From: Fibrobacter sp.
GTDB taxonomy: Bacteria > Fibrobacterota > Fibrobacteria > Fibrobacterales > Fibrobacteraceae
Direction of reading: 5' to 3'
DNA: 64,000 nucleotides
NCBI GenBank assembly: GCA_024398845.1
Contig: JAKSIM010000002.1
Span: 50,519-114,518, forward strand
How positions within the stretch are numbered: position 1 is the first letter of the stretch; every line of letters begins with the position of its first letter. The notes below the pieces were generated by a model. The model was not told the origin of the DNA, did not search any database, and worked only from the letters and a program-made list of their open reading frames with translations. The position numbers were made by a program, and so were the translations under genes. Shown in pieces: positions 1 through 8,133 of the stretch.

Positions 1-870
1 CGCAACCCCGTAATGGCCGTTGTAATCTTCGTTGAGGTCGAATACAATGTGGAAACTGCTTCCGGTTTTTGCCGCTTCGCCGGTAACGAGAATTTCGTCG
101 CTTTCAATGTGCTGAGGCGTCATGTGGCTTCCGCCGCCTTGCAAAGAGTCTGTGCAAATGAACCACCAGCCTTGACCAAAGCTGCGCCCGATTAGGGTGC
201 GACGGCTGCGCCAGTTTTCAAAGTCCTCGATGACGGTAAAGATGCTGTCGGCAATATCGATGTTGTTCGTTGTTTCGGTGCTGTCGAGGCCTGTTTGCAT
301 TTGGTAGGTGAATCTACCAAAAAATCCTTCGACATAGGCGTAGTGGACACCTTCGGGAATGCCTGTAAAACTGAATTCCCCATTTGCGTTTGTGGTGGCT
401 TTTTTGTCGAGAATGCTGACGTTTGCGCCTTCAACGGCGGCTCCGTTATTCAAAATATGGCCTTTCAGCGATACGCTGGCTGCTGCGGCTAGTGTTTGCG
501 ACGGTTGTTTGCCGAAGTCGACCCAGCGCATCACTGAAAGGGAATCTCCTAAGTGGCTCTCGAGCAGGTGCTGGCCGCTCAAGTTCGTTGCGAACTTCAA
601 TTGTCCATTCTGGTCTAATGTGTCGCTGATTTCCACTTCAATAGCGTTTTCGTTCATGCTCCAAATGCGAGCCGCGGCGCGTGCGAGCGGTGCGCCGTTG
701 GGCGAAGTTACCACAATGGTACTTGCGATTTCTGTTTCGCCCGCATTGGAACCTGTGCCGTTTGCGGTTTCGCTACCGCTACTGCAGGCGGTGAACGGAG
801 CAAGCGCTGCGGCGCCTGCCATAAAGATTGCAAATGCCGAAATTTTTTGACGGAGGCTAAAGCTATTCAC
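1..870 (-). CDS. Secreted lipoprotein with carboxypeptidase-regulatory-like domain (partial, C-terminus outside window)
   Basis: The reading frame is open from a GTG at 870 to the left edge (290 codons), so the C-terminus is missing. The N-terminus has a signal peptide ending in a lipobox (LAPFTAC, Cys about residue 28), predicting a lipid-anchored envelope protein. Residues about 45-110 and 130-185 look like beta-sandwich repeats; the second (ASVSLKGHILNNGAAVEGA, then NANGEFSFTGIPEG) matches the carboxypeptidase-regulatory-like fold. From about residue 215 (VIEDFENWRSR) it resembles a jelly-roll carbohydrate-binding domain. The GTG is chosen because GGGAGG lies 6 bases upstream and no ATG fits. 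It overlaps the end of the upstream regulator gene by 8 bases, so translation is probably coupled. The substrate is unknown; the carbohydrate-binding role is inferred from fold resemblance only. Confidence 0.75.
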   Translation of the reverse strand, partial: MNSFSLRQKISAFAIFMAGAAALAPFTACSSGSETANGTGSNAGETEIASTIVVTSPNGAPLARAAARIWSMNENAIEVEISDTLDQNGQLKFATNLSGQHLLESHLGDSLSVMRWVDFGKQPSQTLAAAASVSLKGHILNNGAAVEGANVSILDKKATTNANGEFSFTGIPEGVHYAYVEGFFGRFTYQMQTGLDSTETTNNIDIADSIFTVIEDFENWRSRRTLIGRSFGQGWWFICTDSLQGGGSHMTPQHIESDEILVTGEAAKTGSSFHIVFDLNEDYNGHYGVA

Positions 871-1759
871 TGTCGCCTCCCTTGTCGTCCTTGGGGACGT
901 CCTTGAGAATCGCGCGTGGCACGAACTGGATGCCTAAATGGCAGACTCGATCCGGATTCCTGTCTTCGCGGGCAATGGCGAGAATCTTGTCGCGGAACTG
1001 CGCAATTTCCAAGCGTACTTTTTCGAAGGATTCCTTGGAGAGGCTGCAGGTTACGGAACTTACGCTGCGTTCGTTTCCGTCAAGTGCATCGTAAACTTCG
1101 CTGTTGATTTCGAGGTTCTTCAGGTGGTACTTGCGGAGGAGGGTGCTTCTCACGCGGGGCGGCGTCGAAATGATGGGCTCCGAAACAACGAAGCGTCCGT
1201 CGTGATCTTCAATGAAGCCGTTCTCGATGAGGTAGTTAATGGCGCCCTGCACCTGGTTCGCCTTGAGGGTGGGAATCATCATGCGGCCGATTTTTTGCGC
1301 AAGCGTGTCCTTGTTTTTGCAGGCGCTTTCGGGCAAAAGAGGAAGCAGGTCGCGAATGACGGGGTAGTACCACTTGCCAAAAAATTGCAGGGCGGAATCC
1401 TTGAGGGCGTAGTTTTGCGTTGCCTCCTGATTGTCGCGCCTTGCGGCAAGCAACTTTTTGAGCAGGTCTTCGCGCTTGTCGACGTTTTTTTCGTTGCCGA
1501 ACTTCACCAAGTTCGTGAAGTAGTCCTTTTCGGCGGTATTGAACCCAAGTGCTTCGGAAATGTTTTTGGAGTTCTCGATTGATAGCGGTCGGCTGCCGTC
1601 TAAAATACGCGTGAAAAACGCCGACCCCTTGACCCTGAGGGCGTTCTGGATGCTTCGCAACGAAGCTCCGCTCTCGCCTTGGAGGTTGTTTAGCAGGTCG
1701 CGCAAGTACTCGACGTAGTCGAAGTATGCAAATACGCTTATTTTGGAAACAGAAGCCAT
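863..1759 (-). CDS. TIGR02147 / DUF4423 family putative transcriptional regulator
   Basis: A 298-residue protein of the TIGR02147 family, a paralogous family expanded in Fibrobacter. Residues about 28-75 read like an XRE-type helix-turn-helix (SLRSIQNALRVKG, then RILDGSRPLSIENSKNISEALGF), followed by the family hallmark E-x-x-Y-F-x-x-L-V (EKDYFTNLV). The middle and C-terminal part (about 110-290) is the DUF4423-like region, with a winged-helix-like stretch (NQVQGAINYLIENGFIEDHDGRFVVS). DNA binding is inferred from the fold. It overlaps the downstream lipoprotein start by 8 bases, suggesting the pair works together. A palindrome lies about 50 bases upstream of the start, and one arm sequence recurs at the start codon, compatible with autoregulation. 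Its signal and targets are not visible. Confidence 0.85.
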   Translation of the reverse strand: MASVSKISVFAYFDYVEYLRDLLNNLQGESGASLRSIQNALRVKGSAFFTRILDGSRPLSIENSKNISEALGFNTAEKDYFTNLVKFGNEKNVDKREDLLKKLLAARRDNQEATQNYALKDSALQFFGKWYYPVIRDLLPLLPESACKNKDTLAQKIGRMMIPTLKANQVQGAINYLIENGFIEDHDGRFVVSEPIISTPPRVRSTLLRKYHLKNLEINSEVYDALDGNERSVSSVTCSLSKESFEKVRLEIAQFRDKILAIAREDRNPDRVCHLGIQFVPRAILKDVPKDDKGGDSE

Positions 1760-1808
1760 ATCATAAATATAGGTCTATTTTTTTAGAATTCAATATAAAA
1801 TTTGCTGT

Positions 1809-1827
1809 TTTCCAAATATTTTGGAAA
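1809..1827. promoter_or_regulatory. Palindromic candidate operator between divergent genes
   Basis: A perfect inverted repeat with 8-base arms, TTTCCAAA and TTTGGAAA, separated by TAT. The 11-mer ATTTTGGAAAC, which covers the right arm, occurs again exactly at 1740-1750 over the first codons of the TIGR02147 gene. The region lies between the divergent regulator and acyltransferase genes. Binding by the adjacent regulator is inference. Confidence 0.4.
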
Positions 1828-1904
1828 CGTTTGGGCGATTTTCAATAGGCTGCTAGGTTTCTAATCTTTGATTTTGTGCTGTAATTTCTAATTTTGGTTT
1901 TACC

Positions 1905-3086
1905 ATGGAACAACCTGAGCAAAAATCGAATCGTGTGTATTTCCCGGCCATCGACGGCCTCCGCTTGTTGGCTAGTATCAACATTGTGATGCTTCACCTT
2001 GGAAGTTCCAACGCCCTCCAGTACATGGCTGACTGCAAGTGGCTCATGCCCATCATCAATGCGCCGGCCTTTGCTGCAGGCATCTTCTATGTTTTTGCGG
2101 GTTTCCTTTTTGCAAGCAAGTTCAGTGACCCGGACCGCCGCATTCCGGTGATTCCGTTCATGTTTGGGCGCATCGCGAAACTTTACCGCTTGCACTTCTT
2201 CATGACGCTTTTGATGTTTTTGGCACTTGTGGTCAAGTTCAGTGGGTACACGCACCTCCCGTCGTTCAGCGAAATTCCGGATTGCTTTACCAAGGGCCTT
2301 GCCGGAATGTACCATCCGTGGCGCAGCCTTCTTATGCACCTCACGCTCACGTGGTCCATCGCTCCCGATTTTGGCATGAAGCTCAATGAACCCTCGTGGT
2401 CCTTGACCAGCTTCTTCCTCTGCTACGCCATTACCCCGTGGTTCAGCCGCTGGCTTTTTAAGCAGAACCGCCGCACGCTCTGGATTCTCTTTGGCACGGT
2501 GTTTATCCCGGGAATTGTCTGGGCGGTAGTCTTTGGTGCTACGGGTAACCTCTGGTTTGACGGTTACTCCACCAAGTATCGCTTTTTCCACATGTTTGCG
2601 CCGGTCCGTATTTTCGAGTACATCTTTGGCATGGTCCTCTTCCGCCTTTACAAGGAAGGCTGCTTTGAGTACCTAAAAAAGAATTATGTGAGTGGCATCG
2701 CGCAGGCGCTTTTACTCGCCGCCCTTTACGGAAGCCTCTTCCTCATGAGCCCAAAGTGGAATCCTGGCGTCAATTACTTTATCCACCACAGCCTGCCGAT
2801 TCTCATTTACGGATTGTTTGTGCTTTCGCTCCTTTCGGGCAAGGGCTTCATGGCCCGTTTCTTCTGCATTGGGATTGTCCGTAAAATCGGCCGCGCAAGC
2901 TTTTACCCGTACTTGATCCACCTGCCGATTATCTGTGGCGCATGGGGCATTTGCAACCTCAACTGCCCCAAGAACACCATCATCCTCATGGTGTTCATCT
3001 ACACCATCAGTACGCTGTACATGGAATTCAAGATTTGGAAAAAGAAGCGCGCCAAGGCCAAGGCCGCTGCAAAAACCGCTGCTTAG
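1905..3086 (+). CDS. Acyltransferase family 3 (OafA/YrhL-type) integral membrane protein
   Basis: A 393-residue polytopic membrane protein of the acyltransferase-3 family, which moves acyl (usually acetyl) groups from the cytoplasm to sugars or other surface molecules. The N-terminal family motif is clear: YFPAIDGLRLLASINIVMLH at residues about 12-31, with the conserved His at its end. About ten hydrophobic segments follow, and the C-terminus is a basic Lys/Ala-rich tail (KKKRAKAKAAAKTAA). Family length is usually 340-400. It stands alone, divergent from the regulator gene, so its acceptor cannot be read from context; a surface glycan is likely. The first ATG has no obvious ribosome-binding site but the homology begins directly after it. 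Confidence 0.85.
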   Translation: MEQPEQKSNRVYFPAIDGLRLLASINIVMLHLGSSNALQYMADCKWLMPIINAPAFAAGIFYVFAGFLFASKFSDPDRRIPVIPFMFGRIAKLYRLHFFMTLLMFLALVVKFSGYTHLPSFSEIPDCFTKGLAGMYHPWRSLLMHLTLTWSIAPDFGMKLNEPSWSLTSFFLCYAITPWFSRWLFKQNRRTLWILFGTVFIPGIVWAVVFGATGNLWFDGYSTKYRFFHMFAPVRIFEYIFGMVLFRLYKEGCFEYLKKNYVSGIAQALLLAALYGSLFLMSPKWNPGVNYFIHHSLPILIYGLFVLSLLSGKGFMARFFCIGIVRKIGRASFYPYLIHLPIICGAWGICNLNCPKNTIILMVFIYTISTLYMEFKIWKKKRAKAKAAAKTAA

Positions 3087-3246
3087 CGCAAAAAATTTTT
3101 GGTGATGTGGCGGTAAGGGTAAAATCGCCGCTTGTATGCGTTTTTGAAACAACGTAATAACTGTGACATTTGACACACTTTGGTCATGGTATATCTTTTT
3201 TTACTCAAAAACGGCACTTTGAAACGGATTTGTTACAAATCGGGGG

Positions 3247-3275
3247 TTCAAAAATAGGCGCATTCAACTTATATT
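3247..3275 (+). promoter_or_regulatory. Candidate promoter of the GH8 gene
   Basis: TTCAAA at 3247-3252 and TATATT at 3270-3275 are separated by 17 bases, giving a leader of about 34 bases before the ATG at 3316. TATATT recurs upstream of several genes here. An alternative is TTGACA at 3170 with TATATC at 3190, but that spacing is only 14. Confidence 0.35.
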
Positions 3276-3315
3276 TTAATGGGGATTGGGCTTACACCTT
3301 AACAAGGATTGTTAA

Positions 3316-5550
3316 ATGAAAAACTTTTTCAAGATTGCACTTGGAGCTATTGCACTGACGTCTGTGGTAGCCTCTGCTGCCCCGCAGTTTCCGTTCCCGC
3401 AGAATATGAAAAACCCCCATGGCGCAACTGCCATGTATGCGGATCCGTCCGTGATTCAGGATCACTTTAAAACGTGGAAGAAGGCCTGGATGAAGGATGT
3501 GAATGGTCAAAGGTACATCCTTGCTCCGGAAGGCACCTGCTCTACCGTTTCCGAAGCTATCGCCTACGGCATGCTGATCATGGTCTACATGGACGATGGT
3601 ACAAATGGTGCCGAACAGGATTTTAAGAACTTGTATAATACCTGGACGCAAAATGGCGGCAATGGTGCTGGCATGAACTGGCGCATTGGTTGCGACGGCG
3701 GTAGTGGCTCTGCATCTGACGCTGACTTTGATGCCGCTCTTGCTCTCATTATGGCTTCCAAGCAGTGGAATAACAGCCAGTACTTGGAAGATGCCAAGAA
3801 AATCATCGGCTGGATGAAGACCAATGACATCAATGGTTCGAGTATCAAGCCGGGTAGCGGTTGGAATGATTACTTCAACCCGAGTTACGCCGCCACTGCC
3901 AACTTCAGAGTCTTCGGCGAAGTGACAAACGACGCCAGTTTCTGGAATGGTGTAATCTCCACGGCTTACTCGGACCTGAGTAAATGTCAGAACAGCAAGA
4001 CCGGCCTTGTGACCGACTGGTGCGACTGGGGCTCTCATCAGCCTACGACGAACTCTAAGGCTGCCGTGGCCCAGAACGATAACGCCGGCTTCTTTGACGA
4101 CGCCGCTCGTACTCCGTGGCGCATGGCCTGGGCGTACTACTGGTTTGGTGACTCCGACGCCAAGAAGTTCAACGACAAGATTGTTTCTTGGATGTACAAG
4201 GAAACCAAGATGAGCGCAGGCGCAATCAATTCCGGTTACTATCCTGATGGAACAATCTCCTCCAAGCGTGACAATTTTACTTCCTCTACGTTCTCTGGAG
4301 GCATGGGCCTTGCCGCTGCCAGTGCCGACGAACCTGAACCGTACCTCGAAACGGTTTACAGGACTTTGAAGAATAAGACCAGCTGCGCCCAGGCTGAGAA
4401 CTGCGGCTCTGGCGTTTCGGGTGAAAAGTATTATCCGGCAACATTGAACCTCCTCTATCTGCTCCTCATGACTGGCAACATGCCGAACCTCTACAATACG
4501 GCCGGCTTCGAAAAGTTTACTCCGGATCCGAGCCTCGGTCAGCAGCTTAGCTCCAGCGATGGTGTCCAGGTAGAAACGGGGGATTCCACTGTGGGTGTTT
4601 CTGGTTTCTGGAACTGGGGTGCCTATCATGATAAGCTCAACATTGGTACGACGATGTCGGTGGATTCCGGTGCATCTCCGCTTTTTGTCATCGATGGTGA
4701 AGTTTTTGCTAACGCCTCCATGGAAATCGGTCCGGAACCGGCGTATGATGAAGAAAAGAAGAAGGCTGGTTTGCTTAAGTATCCGTCTGCTGGTATTGCG
4801 ATGTCTTTCAGGGGTGACGAAAAGGGCGTGGACTTCACGACGCTTGGTGTTGCTTCTGTTCGTATCAATGTCAAGACCTCGGGTACAATGCGTTTTGCCT
4901 TGCTCTATGAAAAAGAACATTGCGCCGGTTGCGAACCGGGAATTCTTTTGGATCCGACGGATGACTATCAGACGCTCACCTTCACGTTGAAGCCGAATGG
5001 CTACACTCTTGGCGATTTGGACGTTGACAAGTGGATGACTGATGAACCTGTTCCGGCTGCTAGTGCTAACGATGTTATGAAGACCGCCTCTGGTGTGAAG
5101 TTCGAAGCCAAGATGGCTGATGGCGGCCAGGGCTCCGTGTCTGTGAAGTCCATCGAATTCCTCGATGCTAGCGGCAATGTCATTGACCCGGAAAAGCTTG
5201 TTGGCTTCAAGGTCGCAAACGATCTCTCCAAGTACACTGGCGGCTCTAATCCGACTTCTTCTGCCTCTACGGATCCGGCTTCCTCTGGTTCTGTTGTTCC
5301 GGGTTCCAGCGCTGGTGGCGATGCTATCGTAGCTGTTGATGCCCTGAGCGTTGCCAAGGTGAACGTCTCCGGTATGCAAATCCAGTTGATGGGCGCCAAG
5401 ATTGGTGCTACCTACGCTGTGTTCAGCATGCAGGGCAAGGTGATTGCTTCTGGCCGCGTGAACAGTGCAAGCCAGAGCATCGCGGTGCCGAACAAGGGCC
5501 AGTTCCTGGTTCGCGTTGGCAACCAGATTAGCTCTGTCCGTGTGAAGTAA
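3316..5550 (+). CDS. Secreted glycoside hydrolase family 8 endoglucanase
   Basis: A 744-residue exported enzyme expected to cut beta-1,4-glucan (cellulose, or possibly xylan or mixed-linkage glucan). A signal peptide covers residues 1 to about 21. The GH8 catalytic domain spans about 40-400; the family general acid is Glu80 in STVSEAIAYGML, and the conserved Asp-rich motif is SASDADFDAALAL at 132-144. Residues about 420-630 form an extra beta-rich module (VGVSGFWNWGAYHD) that looks like a carbohydrate-binding domain. A Ser/Thr/Pro-rich linker (about 645-665) leads to a C-terminal domain of about 70 residues (YAVFSMQGKVIASGR, then GQFLVRVGNQISSVRVK) like type IX secretion sorting domains. AAGGA precedes the ATG. 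It is monocistronic, with its own terminator. Confidence 0.92.
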   Translation: MKNFFKIALGAIALTSVVASAAPQFPFPQNMKNPHGATAMYADPSVIQDHFKTWKKAWMKDVNGQRYILAPEGTCSTVSEAIAYGMLIMVYMDDGTNGAEQDFKNLYNTWTQNGGNGAGMNWRIGCDGGSGSASDADFDAALALIMASKQWNNSQYLEDAKKIIGWMKTNDINGSSIKPGSGWNDYFNPSYAATANFRVFGEVTNDASFWNGVISTAYSDLSKCQNSKTGLVTDWCDWGSHQPTTNSKAAVAQNDNAGFFDDAARTPWRMAWAYYWFGDSDAKKFNDKIVSWMYKETKMSAGAINSGYYPDGTISSKRDNFTSSTFSGGMGLAAASADEPEPYLETVYRTLKNKTSCAQAENCGSGVSGEKYYPATLNLLYLLLMTGNMPNLYNTAGFEKFTPDPSLGQQLSSSDGVQVETGDSTVGVSGFWNWGAYHDKLNIGTTMSVDSGASPLFVIDGEVFANASMEIGPEPAYDEEKKKAGLLKYPSAGIAMSFRGDEKGVDFTTLGVASVRINVKTSGTMRFALLYEKEHCAGCEPGILLDPTDDYQTLTFTLKPNGYTLGDLDVDKWMTDEPVPAASANDVMKTASGVKFEAKMADGGQGSVSVKSIEFLDASGNVIDPEKLVGFKVANDLSKYTGGSNPTSSASTDPASSGSVVPGSSAGGDAIVAVDALSVAKVNVSGMQIQLMGAKIGATYAVFSMQGKVIASGRVNSASQSIAVPNKGQFLVRVGNQISSVRVK

Positions 5551-5578
5551 TAAACTCACATACAATCTTTTGTTAAGT

Positions 5579-5616
5579 GAAGCCGAGGCTTAAATGCTTC
5601 GGCTTCTCTTTTTTTA
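5579..5616 (+). terminator. Rho-independent terminator after GH8 gene
   Basis: GAAGCCGA (5579-5586) pairs with TCGGCTTC (5599-5606), followed by a run of eight T. Confidence 0.85.
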
Positions 5617-5652
5617 TTGATTTTGCTTAAAATTTCAAGGAAGATTTTTTTG

Positions 5653-5658
5653 TATATT
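5653..5658 (+). promoter_or_regulatory. -10-like element very close to the batA start codon
   Basis: TATATT ends 8 bases before the ATG at 5666, within the 10-mer TGTATATTCT that also occurs upstream of the BatB-like gene at 8082-8091. No convincing -35 or ribosome-binding site is visible. If it is the -10, the transcript starts at or next to the start codon. Confidence 0.45.
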
Positions 5659-5665
5659 CTCGGGC

Positions 5666-6769
5666 ATGGATATTGGTGCCCTACATTTTCAGAACCCTGA
5701 AGCCTTTTGGCTCTTTATCTTTGTCCCGATTTTAATTGCGCTGTACGTGTTCCGCCAGAAACGTCGCAAAAGTACCATTAAGTTCCCGGCGCTTGCGATT
5801 GCAAAGAAGGCGGTGCCGAGCCGTCGAGTGCGTTTGCGCCACATTGTGCCCGCTCTACGCCTTATGGCCTTGTGCTGCTTTATTGTGGCTCTTGCGCGTC
5901 CGCAAAATGCAATGGAAGTCGAGTATACGAATACCGATGGCGTCGATATCATGCTGGTGCTCGATGTTTCCGGCTCCATGGGGACGCTTGACATGCTTAC
6001 CCGCGCAGAACAGGCGAAACTTGGCGTGATGAATGCGGAACGCATCCTCAAGTCGGGCGATTACTGGAAGTACAGCCGCATGGGCTATGCGCAGGAAGTC
6101 ATTGCCGATTTCATTAAAAAACGTCACAGTGACCGTATTGGTCTTTCTGCCTTTGGTAGTCGTGCCGTGACGCAGTGCCCGCTTACGCTGGACTATGGCA
6201 GCCTACTCGAGATTCTCGGGGCAACCGACGAGCTGGCCCGCGATTCCATTTTTGCGAACCGCACCGCTATTGGCGATGGCCTTATGAATTCGCTTGCCCG
6301 TCTTGAAAAATCCGAGGCGAAGAGCCGTGTGGTGGTTCTCTTGACCGATGGCAAGGACAATGCGAGCGTCATCTCTCCGGTGCGTGCCGCGGAGGTCGCC
6401 CAGTCGCTTGGCGTAAAGGTCTACACGATTGGCGTCGGTAAAAAGAACGGCAAGATTCTTGGGTTCCAGCAGAACCCGTGGACGGGTGAAATTTCGTGGG
6501 GCGAACGCGAAATCACTCCCGAAGAAGGCATTGACGAAGCGGCCTTGCAGGCAGTGGCTCAAAAGACGGGAGGCAAGTTCTACCGTGCCGAGAACAAGGA
6601 ACAGCTCGAGGGCATTTATACCGAAATCGACCAACTCGAAAAGACTGAAATCGAGACGGTCGCCTATGCGCGCTACGCCGAAAAGTTCTACCCATGGCTT
6701 TTGCTGGGTGCCGTGTTGATTTTGCTTGAATTGATTCTCGCCAATACTAGATTCGTCAGGATTCCGTAA
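5666..6769 (+). CDS. batA: BatA-like von Willebrand factor A domain membrane protein
   Basis: A 367-residue inner-membrane protein of the BatA (Bacteroides aerotolerance) family. Two N-terminal transmembrane helices lie at about 13-29 and 62-77 with the family motif ALARPQ at 75-80. A von Willebrand A domain (about 92-310) carries an intact MIDAS signature DVSGS at 100-104 plus LLTDGKDN, and a C-terminal helix sits at about 342-360. Bat proteins usually cluster with a MoxR ATPase and a DUF58 protein; neither is present, and the BatB-like partner lies beyond an inverted gene. The family is linked to stress tolerance and envelope assembly, but the mechanism is not settled. No ribosome-binding site precedes the ATG. 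Confidence 0.85.
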   Translation: MDIGALHFQNPEAFWLFIFVPILIALYVFRQKRRKSTIKFPALAIAKKAVPSRRVRLRHIVPALRLMALCCFIVALARPQNAMEVEYTNTDGVDIMLVLDVSGSMGTLDMLTRAEQAKLGVMNAERILKSGDYWKYSRMGYAQEVIADFIKKRHSDRIGLSAFGSRAVTQCPLTLDYGSLLEILGATDELARDSIFANRTAIGDGLMNSLARLEKSEAKSRVVVLLTDGKDNASVISPVRAAEVAQSLGVKVYTIGVGKKNGKILGFQQNPWTGEISWGEREITPEEGIDEAALQAVAQKTGGKFYRAENKEQLEGIYTEIDQLEKTEIETVAYARYAEKFYPWLLLGAVLILLELILANTRFVRIP

Positions 6770-6795
6770 ACCATAATGATGGATGGCAAAAAAAT

Positions 6796-6818
6796 ACGCC
6801 CGTAAGGGCGTTTTTTTT
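6796..6818. terminator. Bidirectional terminator between convergent genes
   Basis: ACGCCC (6796-6801) and GGGCGT (6806-6811) form a stem with a GTAA loop. T8 follows on the plus strand and T7 on the minus strand. It serves the BatA-like gene and the facing GGDEF-like gene, whose stop codon lies in the T tract. Confidence 0.85.
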
Positions 6819-7956
6819 ATTCCTTGATTGGACTGCTAACGGGAATACGGGTGGGCGGTTGTATGCAGTGCTCGTCTACATGCTTAAGCCAGGTGTCTAT
6901 GGTTTGGGTCTGTTCTGTACCATATTCGGCCCAGTACACATTGAACGAAATTTTCCAAGGAATTAACGTTTGAATTTCGTCTTTTTCACAGTTACGTAGA
7001 ATTTCGTTGCACATGAATTCCATATCTAAAATAGCGGTCTTTTCGCAGATAATGGCGAATTTATCTTTGTCGAAACGGGCAAGGAAGGTGCATTGATTTA
7101 TGCTTTGCTTTTTGAGGAACTTTGCGACTTTTTCCATAATGGCGTTGGTTTTTTCGAGGCCGTATTTCTTTTGAATTTTGTCGTAGTAGTCAATGGTCAA
7201 GCGAATAAAGAATAAACGCTTGGAGAGATTCTGGTTTCGCGTGATTTGGCTTAGGTAGTGAGCCATCTTGTATTTGTTGTTGAGCCCTGTAGAGGGGTCT
7301 GTTGATATTTGATGGACTAGCCTAAATATGTAGATGTGTAAAATGGCGAGGATTACGGTTGGGGCTGTAATGTCTAGTGTTGAAAAGTGAAATTGGACGA
7401 TGAGCGCAATAATCGGAACTAGCGCAACCAGGCTCAAATAACTGTATTCTGCCTTGTGGAACGGATTTGTGGTGTGTGTGGATTGCCTGAGGGCTATTAA
7501 AGAGGCGAAAAGGAAGTAGGCGGCCCCAATGACGCTGATGACCATCCAAAAGTATGGGCTCAGGTATAGGGTAGCGTCGTGAAGGTGGTTAAAGAAATCA
7601 AAAATGCCATAAATGCCAACGCCAATGGCTGGGGCTATAAGGATAGGTCTCCACCTTCTAAAGCTGTAGGTGCTGTATCCGCTGGCAAAAAACGTGTAAT
7701 TGAACCAGTAGTAGCCAATGAACGAGCAGGTAATGGTCTTTAGGCAGACTACAAGACGAATGAGGTCGAGTTTGTCTGCCGGAATTACGTGGCTTATGGT
7801 GCCTGTAAAACAGAAAATGGAAAACCAAATGAGCAGGGCCCTAAACATGCGGACCTGAGTTTTGAGTAAAAATGTTACCTGCAAAGAGAATAACATAATG
7901 ACAGATATGAGTATACAAATAATATCTGTTTCGATTCCAATGATATTTCCAAACAT
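6817..7956 (-). CDS. Membrane protein with degenerate GGDEF domain
   Basis: A 379-residue protein with about seven hydrophobic segments in residues 1-215 and a C-terminal GGDEF-fold domain (about 220-370). The helix preceding the active site is recognisable (TDPSTGLNNKYKM, the usual DxLTGLxNR), but the GGDEF loop itself reads RFDKDKF. Diguanylate cyclase activity is therefore doubtful; it may bind nucleotide or act as a sensor. The start at 7956 is chosen because GGAGG lies 9 bases upstream; an in-frame extension of 17 residues to 8007 lacks a site. The gene is inverted between the BatA- and BatB-like genes and converges on the former. Confidence 0.75.
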   Translation of the reverse strand: MFGNIIGIETDIICILISVIMLFSLQVTFLLKTQVRMFRALLIWFSIFCFTGTISHVIPADKLDLIRLVVCLKTITCSFIGYYWFNYTFFASGYSTYSFRRWRPILIAPAIGVGIYGIFDFFNHLHDATLYLSPYFWMVISVIGAAYFLFASLIALRQSTHTTNPFHKAEYSYLSLVALVPIIALIVQFHFSTLDITAPTVILAILHIYIFRLVHQISTDPSTGLNNKYKMAHYLSQITRNQNLSKRLFFIRLTIDYYDKIQKKYGLEKTNAIMEKVAKFLKKQSINQCTFLARFDKDKFAIICEKTAILDMEFMCNEILRNCEKDEIQTLIPWKISFNVYWAEYGTEQTQTIDTWLKHVDEHCIQPPTRIPVSSPIKE

Positions 7957-8083
7957 AGCCCTAACCTCCGTAAGTAAAATATAGCAACAATTTACGCATT
8001 GTGTCAAAATTTTTACAAAGTGGTGATTTGGCTTACATTTCGTTGATTTCCGTAATGTTTGGGGCGGTCGAATGTGATTTTTG

Positions 8084-8089
8084 TATATT
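8084..8089 (+). promoter_or_regulatory. -10-like element upstream of batB
   Basis: TATATT within TGTATATTCT (8082-8091), the same 10-mer seen before the BatA-like gene. Here it lies 45 bases before the start codon, leaving a short T-rich leader with a good ribosome-binding site. Confidence 0.4.
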
Positions 8090-8133
8090 CTTGAGCACGA
8101 TACGCTCTTTTTTTTTGTGCCTTGGAGGCCTTA

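Noticed and set aside
3170..3195. TTGACA/TATATC as the GH8 promoter
   Set aside because: The spacer is 14 bases, which is short; a 17-spaced TTCAAA/TATATT lies nearer the gene. Not fully excluded.
3292..5565. A 757-codon open frame on the minus strand opposite the GH8 gene
   Set aside because: It has a low-complexity, Arg/His-rich composition typical of an antisense shadow of a GC-rich gene, no family resemblance, and the GH8 protein on the other strand is certain.
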